A stretch of 64,000 nt of DNA from Episyrphus balteatus. Its lineage: Eukaryota > Arthropoda > Insecta > Diptera > Syrphidae. Below, one piece after another: positions 10,148-20,659 of this stretch (the first letter of the stretch is position 1; every line of letters begins with the position of its first letter). The position numbers and the translations under genes were made by a program. Under the pieces are notes generated by a model, which was not told where the DNA came from, did no database searches, and saw nothing but the letters and a program-made list of their open reading frames with translations. The stretch is from positions 80,236,253-80,300,252 of the forward strand of contig NC_079135.1 in assembly GCF_945859705.1 (NCBI RefSeq), in the 5' to 3' direction.

Positions 10148-10462
10148 ACACGCCCAAACCGTGACCAAAACGCGTTCAAAAGGCTTCCAAAACTCATCCT
10201 AAATGCGTCCGAAACGCGCCCAAAACGCATCCCAAACTCGTCCAAAACTCGTCCTAAATGCGTCAAAAACGCGTCCGAAACGCGTCCTAAACGCGTCCAA
10301 AACGCGTACAAAACGCGTCCGAAACGCGTCCAAAACTCGTCCTAAATGCTTCCAAAACGCGTCCGAAACGCGTCCTAAACTTGTCCTAAACGCGTCCAAA
10401 ACGCTTCCTAAACGCATCCAAAACGCGTCCTAAACGCGTCCTAATCGCGTCCAAAACGCGTT
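10148..10462 (-). repeat. 11-bp minisatellite array 1 (CpG-rich)
   Basis: Tandem units close to ACGCGTCCAAA, with CTAAA and CGAAA variants, period 11 bp, about 28 units. Read on the minus strand the unit is TTTGGACGCGT, the same repeat as the 5-kb array at 37293-42287. All frames are open because the unit contains no stop; these frames are not genes. Confidence 0.9.
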
Positions 10463-11673
10463 GATAATAGCGCCATCTGTCGGTTTTTTGAATAAGCATA
10501 CTGTTATTATCTTCAAAGCTCAAACAAAGTGTGTCTACAGAAGTCTTTTCTGACCTAATTTGCCACAAATTTAACAATCAAAATATTATGTCGATATAAA
10601 ACAAATAACATTTTTTCGAGACATCCCTGAAGTTCTGGACAAGAGAAATATTAATATTATTTTTTTTTGTATTTTCTACTCTTTATAGAAGAAATTCTCT
10701 TTGAAGAAAACATTGCATTTCATTCAAAGACGAATGTCACTATTGAACTTAAAAATAATACCAAAACGAATGCCAGGATTCTATTCAAGAAAAATATAAG
10801 GCATTTCATGTTGAGGTTAGGGTGTGAATGTGGATATTCAAGAGTGCATAAATAAAAGTCCTGGTACCCATACACACACTTCTCTCTATGACTATTTGCA
10901 TGCTTTCACAATCCGCCTATGAAAAATGAAAACGAAAATATGAAATGTTTTTTCTAGCTTGTTGATGTTGACATACTTTGTGAATCGAAATTGAAATGTT
11001 TTTCTTATTTTTCCAACAACAACAACATCATCGTAAAAAAAAACCAACTATTTTTCAAACGAAAATGAAGAAACCACCACACGGTTTGTTATTATTTGTC
11101 CAGAAGAATTTTCTCCCCACAAATAATACTGGAATACTGACTTACGAGGAATTTATGTGGTATCAGCTGCAAAAAAAAAAAAAAAATAATACACAATAGT
11201 TGGCCTTAGGAGAGTCGCGAAAAGTAGAAAATAATATAAGATGTTGTTCGGGGATATGGCTAGAACCGACTCCGACTAGAAAAATATTATGAAAAAGAAC
11301 AGCTATTTCCTTGACGAAAACAAAAATATATAAACCTAATATAAAAAGTTCATAAACAGAAATATGGGTCAAGATTTTTCATTGAAAACAAAACAAAATT
11401 TAAAATGACTTCGGGGGCTTACAGTTATTTAATATCAAGAATGTTATGACTTATGAGTATAGTGGCTGGTCGGTCGTAGCGGCGAAGTAGGCCAAGTCAC
11501 ATAAGGTCAAATAATGAAATATTAGTTTATTTTGTTTGAAGACATGACTCCTTTCAATAAAGCTCTTTTCATTGGCTTTTTGGGGAAAATTTTGATATCG
11601 CGTCGGTTTTCTAACGGACTGACGGTATGTGTTACGATAATAGAAAATTCAGTTTTCCCTTTTGTATACCTAT
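10463..11673. other. Intergenic, nothing recognised
   Basis: AT-rich non-repetitive sequence after the first 11-bp array. Only short chance frames were seen. A homopolymer A-run lies near 11170. Confidence 0.4.
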
Positions 11674-12795
11674 CACTGGTCTGCAAAGAAATCCTCCTTT
11701 AAATAAAACTATACTGTTTTAAAGGATTTTTGTATGCTGATTACGAATCCGAAGTCTGAATTGACCTAGCACGTCAAGTTTTTTATGTATCCCCGTTAAA
11801 AAATCTCTAAAACCCATATTTTTTGCTGTTTTCGAAGTAATACTCGTATATTGGCATAATGTAATCTTTTTCAATTAAAATAGTTGCGGTTTATGAAAGA
11901 ACTTATTTTTTTCTTTCAAATTCAGTTTCAATCTTCTCAATATCTCTTTTCCTCTCCGAGATATATTAATTTAAGTAAGTTTAGTAGGTTTGGCATATCT
12001 AACCATAAAGAAACTGATCTCTAAAAATTAATATATCTTTCTCACTAAAAGAAAAGTATACTTTTCTAATGGACTTTAGTGTGCTGATTTTGAATTCGAA
12101 CTCAAAAAATTTCAGTTAGCTCTGGTTTTTGAGATATAGTAGTTTTTTTTTGTTGAGATTGTCTAAAAAAAAAAACTTGATTTTGTGATACTTTAATGCA
12201 AATATATCAAAATCCTGGCGTGATAGATTATTTTTGACTTCGGATTCTAACAGCACATCAAAAACTATAAGAAAAGTATACTTTTGTTTCTAGGAGAAAC
12301 AAATCTGAAGCTTTACAAGGCAGGGTTATCGAATGGTTTATTACACATAAGATATTTCTAACTAGAAAAATAGTATATAAAATTACAAAACACGTAAAAA
12401 TTTTGTTTAATGTATTTTATTATGGTTTTCTTTACATAATATTTGACTCTTTAAATATAATGGGCGTTGATATTTTATTATTTATTTTCGATATTTCTGC
12501 TTTTTTTGTCAATCAGTATTTTAAAAATATGAGTAAACATTAATGTAAAAGGATAGGTCATATTATGAAAAATAAGTCCTTAAAATTTGTGCTCAATGCG
12601 ACAAATAGTTTTAATTTTATACAAGTTCAAATGAATCCAAAAGGGTGATTTTTTAGAAACTACCCACATTCTTACAAAAATGGTACCTGATAGAATATTT
12701 CTGAAACCCGATTTAGATTCAGGTAAGTCTAATCTTTCATAATATCAAAAAATTATTTGAGGGAGAAAAAAAAAGTTAAATTTTGCAGACCAGTA
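11674..12795. mobile_element. Non-autonomous DNA element, CACTGGTC family, copy A
   Basis: The left end reads CACTGGTCTGCAAA and the right end reads TTTGCAGACCAGT, forming an inverted pair. The body matches the second copy (26094-29108) along its length in opposite orientation. Inside, a module containing AAGTATACTTTT and GTGCTGATT followed by a GAATCCGAAGTC-like motif recurs in both orientations. No transposase frame is present. CACTG-type ends recall CMC (CACTA/Chapaev) elements, but this class is inferred from the ends only. Confidence 0.65.
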
Positions 12796-12846
12796 AATTT
12801 AGATTAGATTCAGTCTTTAATAACTGATGAACATATTTTTCAGAGG

Positions 12847-13231
12847 TGTTCAATAATAAATCATGGATTGTATTTTAAATGTTTGATTTGTTTAGGTAGT
12901 TTGTATTTTATGTAGAAATAGACAGTAAAAAAATGTTTGTGTAAGTTTCAATATAATTATTTAATTGAATGATACTTATAATGTTAGGTGTGATCTCCGT
13001 GATGGTCCAAAATGAAAAAGGAAGATCTTAACAAAATTACAATAGAATTTACCAAAGCGAAAAAAGAGCACAAAGCAAAATTAAAGATCAAAACAAGTTA
13101 CAGTTCGTTTTCGGAGTAAATTACTCTCTTGTTTCCAATTAAATTGAGTGTAATTAAAAATAAGGTTTAGGTTTAGAATTCATAGGGTATTATTTTATAT
13201 GTTGGGCACTTTGTGCACATAGTCTCAAACA
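12847..13231 (-). repeat. 3' LTR of the BEL/Pao element
   Basis: It begins TGTTCAATAA and ends TCTCAAACA on the plus strand, giving TGTT...AACA termini. It matches 18897-19281 over 385 bp with one difference. It is the 3' LTR because the element is on the minus strand. Confidence 0.96.
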
Positions 13232-13247
13232 TTCAGCCCCCCCTGGA
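13232..13247 (-). other. Polypurine tract of the BEL/Pao element
   Basis: On the minus strand the sequence just before the 3' LTR is purine/G-rich (CCAGGGGGGCTGAA) and overlaps the polyprotein stop codon. It is the likely plus-strand primer. Confidence 0.6.
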
Positions 13248-16200
13248 AGACTCCGGTCTTTCAGTTTTTGGCAAAGGAGCTATTTTTACTATTGGGCGTG
13301 TATAATTTCCAAATTGTGTTCGCACGGTTACAACTCTGCATCTATCGTCTTCACCAGGATGTGTGTTGATTATGCGGCCAAGAATCCATTTAGACGGAGG
13401 CAAATTAGGTTCCTTGAGCAAAATTATGTCATCTATTTGTAAGTTGGGTTGGAACTTCTTCCACTTGGGTCGATTTTGTAGAGACGTCAGATATTCGTGG
13501 TGCCACCGCTTCCAAAACCCTTGCATCAATGTCTGTAAAAGATACCAGTTAGTTTGCTTTGAAATATTTAAATTAATAAGATCTGGTTGAGGGATTGCAG
13601 AGTACGATTCTCCTATCATAAAGTGGGAGGGAGATAAGGCTGTGGGTTCGTAGTCTGAAGTTTGCCACATAGGGCGCGAATTAAGGAGGCACTCGATTTT
13701 AGCAAGCAGAGTATACATTTCTTCATATGTTAGTCTATTTTCTCCGATTACACGTTTAAGGTGGTTTTTAACAGACTTTACACCAGCCTCCCACAATCCT
13801 CCAAAATGAGGTGCGGAAGGTGGTATAAATTTCCAGGTTATATGGTCTTTAGAGAGATGGTCGATGATTATATTATGGTGTTGTTCACTGAGGAGAAGAT
13901 TGTAAAGCTCTCCAAGGATTCTTTTTGCGCCATGGAAGTTTGTTGCGTTATCACTCCATATCTCTGAAGGCTTTCCGCGACGTGACACGAACCGATCTAA
14001 AGCCAAGAGAAACGCGTTTGAAGAAAGATCTCCGACAAGTTCAATATGTATACCTCTAGTAACGAAACATACAAAAATAGCTATGTATGCCTTTATAAAC
14101 TTTGGATTTCGCCCATGAGCTAAACGCAAAGTTATAGGGCCTGCATAGTCACAACCAACTTTGCTAAAGGGACGCGAAAATCGTACCCGCTCAACTGGAA
14201 GATCACTCATGAATTGAGTAGATGATGTCTTGCGCTGCCTAAAGCATTTAACACAATCATGTATTGTTTTTCGCAACAAGTTTCTGCACCCAATGATGTG
14301 ATAGTTTTGTTTAAGTATTGTAAACACTAGAGATACACCGGCATGGAGATAATGAGTGTGAGTGTATTCAACGATTAATTTTGTTACTCGATGCGATTTG
14401 CATAAGATTATAGGATGCTTTTCATTGAAAGATAAGTCCGAGTAAGAAAGGCGACCACCAACGCGAAGCACATTATTTTGATCGAGGAACGGAGACAGGG
14501 ATATAAGCTTACTACGCGACGGCAGCTCTTTAAAATTGTTAAGAATTTCAATTTCAGACGAAAAAGTTGAGTTCTGAGCACATTTAATTAAACGAGTTTT
14601 TGATTCCGCGATTTCTTCTGTAGTTAGATAATTACAATCATTAGCTTTTGGTAAATGGAGATAGTTTCTTATAAAACGAAATATGTAGGCTAGTACGCGC
14701 ACCGATTTTATCCAATTAGATGACTTTGCGATGATTTCCTGTAGTATTTTATCTCGAATTTTATATTTTATATTGGACACAAATACCTGAACATTATTTG
14801 ATTTACGTTCCTCTAATTGATCTGCACATATATCTTGTATACCATACTGTGATAGTGGCCATTCACTAGATTCTTTGCTGAGCCAAGCTGGACCATTCCA
14901 CCACATGCTAAAAGACGTTAAGGTTTGTGGTGAGATTCCACGGGATGCAACGTCAGCTGGATTACATTCAGACCTTACATGATTCCATGCTTTTCGAGGA
15001 ATTGACGATAAAATTTCTGATGTTCGATTGCCTATGAAAACAGACCATTTTTTGGGGGTTGCAGATAACCAATGCAAAACGATTGCGGAATCTGTCCACG
15101 CAAATACTCTTAGATCATCAGCCTGTAAAGATAGTTTTATTTTATTAATTAGGTGTGTTAGTAGCAAAGCTCCACATAGCTCGAGCCTAGGAAGAGAAAG
15201 AATTTTAATGGGTGCGACCCTGGTCTTGGCGGCCACCAAAGACACAGAAATACCTCCACTTAGGCTTATACTACGGCAATACACTACAGCTCCATAGGCA
15301 TCCAAAGAAGCATCGCAAAAGGCATGTAGTTCACAATTTACTTTGTTGGTCCATATGATTCTAGGGACAGAAATAGACTCGATGAGATGAAGCTGATCTC
15401 GAATGGTAGTCCAACGAAGTGCCATTTCCTCCGGAACCTGGTCGTCCCAGCCCAACTTTTCTCGCCAAAGGTCTTGAAAGAATATCTTGATTGCGATTAT
15501 AACCGGTGCAACAAATCCAAGTGGGTCAAAAATTCTTGAAGCATCTGAAAGTATTCCGCGTTTTGTACAGTTTAGTTTGTTAGGAAATTTGACCTTGTAC
15601 GTGAAAGAATCCTTTGATGGACACCACTGCAACCCAAGCACCTTAACCATATTAGAATCTTCGAATTCAATTGGCGACATCTGTCGTTGATCTTCTGGTA
15701 GTGATAGTAGAAGAGGCCAGCAGTTTGTGGTCCATTTGCGAAGGTTGAAACCGGCGCTATGGAGCACATCTACCAGTTCTTTTTGAAGAGAAATCAATTC
15801 GTCAACACAGTCAGCACCGGTTATTATATCATCAACGTAAAAATCGTTTAAAATAATCGAACTAACGCGTGGGTTACTTTCAGCGACGTCTAATGCGAGT
15901 TGTTTGAGAGTTCGTACTGCCAAAAAAGGAGCAGCTGAAGTACCATACGTTACCGTCAAAAGCTTAAAATGTTTAATAGGGTCTTCAGGATTGTCACGCC
16001 AAATAATCCGCTGAAAATTTGTGTGCTTAGGGGAAATCCAGATTTGGCGGTACATCTTTTCGATGTCCCCTGTAATTGTATATGAATGACGACGAGATCT
16101 TAGGCAGATAGAAAATATGTCCCGCTGAATTGTGGGGCCAACGAGAAGTGATTCATTCAAAGACGAGGTGCCGCTGTGATTCAGTTTAGCAGAACCATCA

Positions 16201-18485
16201 AACACCACGCGCACCTTGGTTGTGGTGCTATCTTCTTTTATAACTGGGTGATGTGGCAAATAATAATGTGGCGTTGATTTTTGTAGTTCATTTGGTGGAA
16301 TTTCTTCCATATGACCAAGCGATATATATTCTTCTATAAATTTTGAATACGATGTTTTCAGATTTGGATCAGATAAGAATCTGCGTTCGATAGAAAATAG
16401 TCGATTTAATGCCAACCGAAGTGAACCTTCTTCATTAAGAATAACATTATTTTTAAATGGTAACTCAACCATGTATTTTCCATCTTCATGACGTCTGTGT
16501 GTTGAAGCAAAATGCTCTTCAGCTTGTTGCTCTTCAACCGATAGAAATGGTTCATAATTAACCTCTTCTAGTCGAAAAAAGCGTTCCAAATCGACATGTT
16601 GCGAGTAGTCTAATCGAGTGCAAAATGACCTTACTGCCTTATCTCGTGAATCTTGCTGCTGATAGCTTCCAGCTATCACCCAGCCGAATATAGTCGGAAT
16701 TGATTTAGGACCCCCTGTAACTATTGCTTCAGATGGTCCGTTAATAATGCTAAACACTTTATCTGATCCAATCAAAATGTCTATTGGGCCAGGAATATTG
16801 AAGGCTGGATCTGCTAGGTTCATGGAAAATATTTTAGTGAAATCGATATTTGTTATTTCAGTTGATGGAAGCAACGATGTCAACTTTGTAATGACGTAAC
16901 AATCGATGTCAATATTATTTGAATCATGTGTGGAATGTATAGTCAGGTTTACCAGACCGTTAGTAACACCTGCCGAAGTAGATGCGACTCCCAAAATAGG
17001 AATACGTATTCGTTTCCGAGAGAGCCCTAGTCGTTGAACACATTGTTCAGTCACGAAGGAAACTTGGGATCCTGTATCAAGTAGTACACGAATATTTTGA
17101 TAAACTCCTTGCTTATCACGAGTTCTAACCACAGCAGTAGGAAGAATAGTACTTGTATGATGATTGGCTTCAAGAGAATGGTTAATTACAATGGGATCAA
17201 TAGTATCCTGTCGTGGTGACGAAGAAGGAGGAGATTGCTTTTCATCCTGATTAGAACTTGTATTTGAATGTGACGTGTTTGCGTTTTGTATAGGATGTAC
17301 TAGAGTGTGATGACGAGTAGAGCACATCTTACATCGAAAGTTAGAATGACATTTGTTGGAAGGATGACCTGATCGAAGACAGTTAAAGCATAAAGACTTT
17401 TCCTTAACGAATTTACGGCGTGCATCCACCGATAAGCCCATAAATGCCTTACAAGAAGGAAGAAGATGGTCTTCTTGACATTTGGGACACCCTATTTTGG
17501 TTTCCACCAAGTGTGTTCGAACACTACTTTGAGCCTTGTTGGTTGTTTTAGAAGAACGAGTTACAGGTAACGTATAGCATGATTCAAGGCAGCTACAGCG
17601 GTTTTCCAAAAATTCAAGAAATTTGCTAATAGTACATTCATCGTTTGAACCGATTTCTTCTGCCCATGCCTGTTTTGTTTCGTGGTCTACTTTTTGTAGC
17701 AAAATAAAAATAAGCCAAGGATCTCTCGACTCAGAACCAAGTGCCTTTAAACCTCGTATGGTCTCGTCAGCCCCATCTGTCAGTTTTCGAAGAGACTGCA
17801 CGTTGTTAGAACTACACGATTGCAACGAAATAAACGATTGTATGAACGATTGAATAATTAAATGTTTCTTGTCGAACCGCGCCTCAAGTTTATCCCACGC
17901 TTCTAAATAATTATTCTCGGAACATGAAATATGTTTAATTAGGTTTGCTGCATCTCCACCCAAAAAAGATTTTAGATACTGAAACTTTTGAGTTGCAGTA
18001 ATCGAAGTGTTACGATCAATTGTTCCAGTAAAAAGATCCCTGAAACCAGGCCAGTCTTTGTAATCACCATAAAATGTAGGAATTTTACACTCTGGCAATT
18101 TGACAGTTTTGGGGTTAACTTGATTTGCATCTAATTTTTTTAGAATTGAAGCTTGCTGAGACGCTAATGTATCACCTAACGATTGATCTGTTATAGAACT
18201 AGACTTTGAGAGATTGCGAATTGAATTTTGTATTAAAGCATAAGCCTGACAGTACTTATCTTCGTACTCGGCAAACTCTTCCTCTGGATCTACTAACGCT
18301 TCGTCATCGCAAAATTCATACAAGCTATCCTGGTGAGTTGTGAAATTAGACCAGGCGTCCGTAAGCCGAGTCATATGAATTTCCAACAAATCGATTGATG
18401 TGGAATCATCGATTGTCAATGCGAATGATAATGCCCTAGTTATTCCCGCCTTGGCATGGCCACATCTCACTTTAACTATGTTCAT
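13233..18485 (-). CDS. BEL/Pao Gag-Pol polyprotein
   Basis: A single 1,750-residue frame, full length for the family. The N-terminal Gag-like region has the DUF1759-type segment (about 130-280, with PECKIPTFYGDYKDW) and a zinc-knuckle region (about 366-397, CFNCLRSGH). An aspartic protease of the DUF1758 type follows (D470 in LDTGSQVSF). Reverse transcriptase spans about 690-900 with YVDD at 883-886. A Peptidase A17-type region and RNase H (about 1050-1180, FCDASLDAYGA) come next. Integrase has an H2C2 finger (about 1375-1415) and the DDE core (near 1446 in GCDYAGP, near 1514 in SDNATNF, near 1563 in GGLWEAG), then a DUF5641-type C-terminus (about 1650-1735). No stop or frameshift is visible. 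The start at 18485 gives a leader of about 390 bases from the primer site, normal for a Gag start. Confidence 0.96.
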   Translation of the reverse strand: MNIVKVRCGHAKAGITRALSFALTIDDSTSIDLLEIHMTRLTDAWSNFTTHQDSLYEFCDDEALVDPEEEFAEYEDKYCQAYALIQNSIRNLSKSSSITDQSLGDTLASQQASILKKLDANQVNPKTVKLPECKIPTFYGDYKDWPGFRDLFTGTIDRNTSITATQKFQYLKSFLGGDAANLIKHISCSENNYLEAWDKLEARFDKKHLIIQSFIQSFISLQSCSSNNVQSLRKLTDGADETIRGLKALGSESRDPWLIFILLQKVDHETKQAWAEEIGSNDECTISKFLEFLENRCSCLESCYTLPVTRSSKTTNKAQSSVRTHLVETKIGCPKCQEDHLLPSCKAFMGLSVDARRKFVKEKSLCFNCLRSGHPSNKCHSNFRCKMCSTRHHTLVHPIQNANTSHSNTSSNQDEKQSPPSSSPRQDTIDPIVINHSLEANHHTSTILPTAVVRTRDKQGVYQNIRVLLDTGSQVSFVTEQCVQRLGLSRKRIRIPILGVASTSAGVTNGLVNLTIHSTHDSNNIDIDCYVITKLTSLLPSTEITNIDFTKIFSMNLADPAFNIPGPIDILIGSDKVFSIINGPSEAIVTGGPKSIPTIFGWVIAGSYQQQDSRDKAVRSFCTRLDYSQHVDLERFFRLEEVNYEPFLSVEEQQAEEHFASTHRRHEDGKYMVELPFKNNVILNEEGSLRLALNRLFSIERRFLSDPNLKTSYSKFIEEYISLGHMEEIPPNELQKSTPHYYLPHHPVIKEDSTTTKVRVVFDGSAKLNHSGTSSLNESLLVGPTIQRDIFSICLRSRRHSYTITGDIEKMYRQIWISPKHTNFQRIIWRDNPEDPIKHFKLLTVTYGTSAAPFLAVRTLKQLALDVAESNPRVSSIILNDFYVDDIITGADCVDELISLQKELVDVLHSAGFNLRKWTTNCWPLLLSLPEDQRQMSPIEFEDSNMVKVLGLQWCPSKDSFTYKVKFPNKLNCTKRGILSDASRIFDPLGFVAPVIIAIKIFFQDLWREKLGWDDQVPEEMALRWTTIRDQLHLIESISVPRIIWTNKVNCELHAFCDASLDAYGAVVYCRSISLSGGISVSLVAAKTRVAPIKILSLPRLELCGALLLTHLINKIKLSLQADDLRVFAWTDSAIVLHWLSATPKKWSVFIGNRTSEILSSIPRKAWNHVRSECNPADVASRGISPQTLTSFSMWWNGPAWLSKESSEWPLSQYGIQDICADQLEERKSNNVQVFVSNIKYKIRDKILQEIIAKSSNWIKSVRVLAYIFRFIRNYLHLPKANDCNYLTTEEIAESKTRLIKCAQNSTFSSEIEILNNFKELPSRSKLISLSPFLDQNNVLRVGGRLSYSDLSFNEKHPIILCKSHRVTKLIVEYTHTHYLHAGVSLVFTILKQNYHIIGCRNLLRKTIHDCVKCFRQRKTSSTQFMSDLPVERVRFSRPFSKVGCDYAGPITLRLAHGRNPKFIKAYIAIFVCFVTRGIHIELVGDLSSNAFLLALDRFVSRRGKPSEIWSDNATNFHGAKRILGELYNLLLSEQHHNIIIDHLSKDHITWKFIPPSAPHFGGLWEAGVKSVKNHLKRVIGENRLTYEEMYTLLAKIECLLNSRPMWQTSDYEPTALSPSHFMIGESYSAIPQPDLINLNISKQTNWYLLQTLMQGFWKRWHHEYLTSLQNRPKWKKFQPNLQIDDIILLKEPNLPPSKWILGRIINTHPGEDDRCRVVTVRTQFGNYTRPIVKIAPLPKTERPESSRGG

Positions 18486-18872
18486 TTTTATAGTCTATGT
18501 AATGCAATTTTTTGTAAAAAAATTCAAAAAGAAATAAATTTGATTTATATTTAATAACCGATCATCAAATCAAAATGTTCATAAAAAGTTTGTAAAGAGT
18601 TCATGCAAGAAAAAAAAACACATGCATTGGATTAATCATGCCATAGATTACCAATCGAATATCAGTGGTATTTTACCGTTTGATTTTGCAAAAATTTTGT
18701 ATCAAAAAATGTTTGGGTGTATGTTCTCATGCACATGCAGTGATAATAAAACCACAAAAATTTATATGATATTCATGAAATTCATACGTATTCAGCTAAC
18801 AGTAAATTGTAGGTACAATTGATTTAATTTTTAGCATTAAAATGTTCACAATCACTTCCTAAATTCAATTTT

Positions 18873-18891
18873 AATCCGGCTCGAAGGACCA
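18873..18891 (-). other. tRNA-Tyr primer binding site
   Basis: On the minus strand, five bases after the 5' LTR, the sequence reads TGGTCCTTCGAGCCGGATT. It is complementary to the 3' end of an insect-type tRNA-Tyr, whose acceptor end is TCGAAGGACCA by general knowledge. Nineteen bases fit. Confidence 0.8.
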
Positions 18892-18896
18892 GAAAA

Positions 18897-19281
18897 TGTT
18901 CAATAATAAATCATGGATTGTATTTTAAATGTTTGATTTGTTTAGGTAGTTTGTATTTTATGTAGAAATAGACAGTAAAAAAATGTTTGTGTAAGTTTCA
19001 ATATAATTATTTAATTGAATGATACTTATAATGTTAGGTGTGATCTCCGTGATGGTCCAAAATGAAAAAGGAAGATCTTAACAAAATTACAATAGAATTT
19101 ACCAAAGCGAAAAAAGAGCACAAAGCAAAATTAAAGATCAAAACAAGTTACAGATCGTTTTCGGAGTAAATTACTCTCTTGTTTCCAATTAAATTGAGTG
19201 TAATTAAAAATAAGGTTTAGGTTTAGAATTCATAGGGTATTATTTTATATGTTGGGCACTTTGTGCACATAGTCTCAAACA
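18897..19281 (-). repeat. 5' LTR of the BEL/Pao element
   Basis: This is the promoter-bearing LTR for the minus-strand element. It has the same 385 bp as 12847-13231, with TGTT...AACA ends, and borders the tRNA-Tyr primer site on its inner side and the AGAGG duplication on the outer side. Confidence 0.96.
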
Positions 19282-19377
19282 AGAGGTTTTACTCAAAAAA
19301 TTCTTTAATAAAATGCTTGTTTTGGTAAAAAGGGTAAAATAATTTTTATTTATAAAATGAAAATTAATTGCATTCCT

Positions 19378-20216
19378 TCTTCTTCTTCTTCTTCCTTTTT
19401 CTCGGCGCTGTTATGATCTCGATGTCGAGGGGATCATAACTATCCCACGTAACTGCTTCACACTAGTGATCCGCCTGTGGGGTTCGCCGGGTTGACCTCA
19501 GAAATCGGCGGCAAGCCTCCCGGTTTTGTATTGTTCCATTTCTAAGGCCAACTGAATGCTGGTGGTTTTGCATTTGCTTGTACCAGGAGTTTTTAGGCCT
19601 ACCTTTCTTTCTATTTCGTGTTGGAACGTTGTATGATATTGCTTTTTTGACGGGGTTCTCAGGATCTCTCCTTTGAACATGGCAATACCAACTGAGTCGG
19701 TCGTGTTCAATTTTTTGGGAGATGGTGTTTTTAACATGAAGGCTTCCTCGGATCTTCGTACTTCTAATTCTATCAAGCTTTGTTACTCCTGCTGTCATGC
19801 GAAGCATCTTCATCTCAGCTGCCGTTAACTTACTCTCATACTTTTTGTACATTGTCCAACATTGTGAACCGTATGTGAGTGCTGGACGCACAACTGCGGT
19901 GTAGAGCCTTCCTTTCAGCTTAGGGGGAATTTTTCGATCACAGAAGATAGCAGAATTTTCCCGCCACTTCATCCACCCTACGCTTACGCGATGATTGATA
20001 TCGTCATCACAAGTACCTTCGTTATTTATCATAGACCCCAGATATTTAAACTTTTCACACTTGGGAAGCACTACACCATTCAAATAAATGTCAATAAATG
20101 TCTTTTTCGCGCTTATGCGGTACCCACTACCTTCTAGAACATCCACCCATACATCAAGTGCTCGTTGCAGGGATATCGGGTCTTCACTTATGATGGCTCC
20201 ATCGTCAGCAAAGAAT
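19378..20216 (-). mobile_element. 5'-truncated RTE-like LINE
   Basis: It is bounded by an 18-bp direct duplication (19360-19363 plus 19364-19377, and 20217-20234), both reading AAAATTAATTGCATTCCT. On the minus strand the 3' end is a short GAA microsatellite tail, as in RTE-clade elements. The 5' end is cut inside the reverse transcriptase, the usual outcome of incomplete target-primed reverse transcription. Confidence 0.85.
19463..20215 (-). pseudogene. RTE-like reverse transcriptase, C-terminal fragment
   Basis: The coding part starts just before the catalytic box (FFADDGAII, D-D retained) and runs through the thumb region to the end: KYLGSMI, then YTAVVRPALTYGSQCW and MLRMTAGVTKLDRIR, which are hallmarks of the RTE/BovB-type C-terminus, and an endonuclease-less tail with KKGRPKNSW. 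It is open for about 250 residues. Thirteen residues upstream of this start, including the methionine, come from flanking DNA (the target duplication), so they are not part of the protein. Endonuclease and the first RT motifs are missing, so it is inactive. Confidence 0.88.
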
Positions 20217-20235
20217 AAAATTAATTGCATTCCTA

Positions 20236-20652
20236 CACGGTGAAAACAGACCACATAGAATTAAGCGGATCGCATCTTAATTTAAGCGGATTTCTGCATG
20301 GTTTTTTGCTAAGATGACTTCCACCTTAAATTAAGGTGACAAATCACATCAATTTCTTGAATGCGTAAATTGAAAAAAAAAAAAGAACTAGCAGCCACCG
20401 AAAATCGAACCTTCAACTGTTGGGTTACCAGGCGAGTACCTTACCATCGTGTTATCTCACTGTTGGAAATGAGTATGATAAACTGCAACTAAAGCTAAAG
20501 TGTGACTATAATTTTAAATTAAGATGAAGTTCACATTTAATTAAACTGACTTTGAGTGGAATCATCTTATTTTAAGCGGATATTTCTGCTTAAAGGTGGT
20601 GAAATTTAATGTGCGCATCATCTTATTTCAAGGTGACATTTTTTTCTCGGTG
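20236..20652. mobile_element. MITE with CACGGTGAAAA-type ends, TA target
   Basis: The left end reads CACGGTGAAAA and the right end TTTTCTCGGTG, an imperfect inverted pair, each flanked by TA. The interior repeats motifs such as TTAAGCGGAT and CATCTTA in both orientations. No coding frame. The truncated RTE element lies one base to its left. Confidence 0.5.
20388..20460 (-). other. tRNA-like sequence inside the MITE
   Basis: On the minus strand a box-B-like GGTTCGATTTT, an upstream GGTAAGGTACTCGCCTGGTAA stretch resembling a D-arm/anticodon region, and a downstream T-run are in tRNA order. The stems do not pair convincingly. It may be a tRNA pseudogene or a tRNA-derived SINE head. Confidence 0.3.
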
Positions 20653-20659
20653 TATATAA

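Larger units (their letters stand above)
12847..19281 (-). mobile_element. Complete BEL/Pao LTR retrotransposon
   Basis: Two 385-bp LTRs flank a single long minus-strand polyprotein frame. The element is bounded by a perfect 5-bp target duplication AGAGG (12842-12846 and 19282-19286). A tRNA primer site and purine tract are in place. The LTRs differ by one base in my reading (T at 13104, A at 19154), so insertion is recent. All parts needed for movement appear intact. Confidence 0.97.

Noticed and set aside
10124..10577. Short Lys/Arg-rich frames on both strands
   Set aside because: They are readings of the first 11-bp array.
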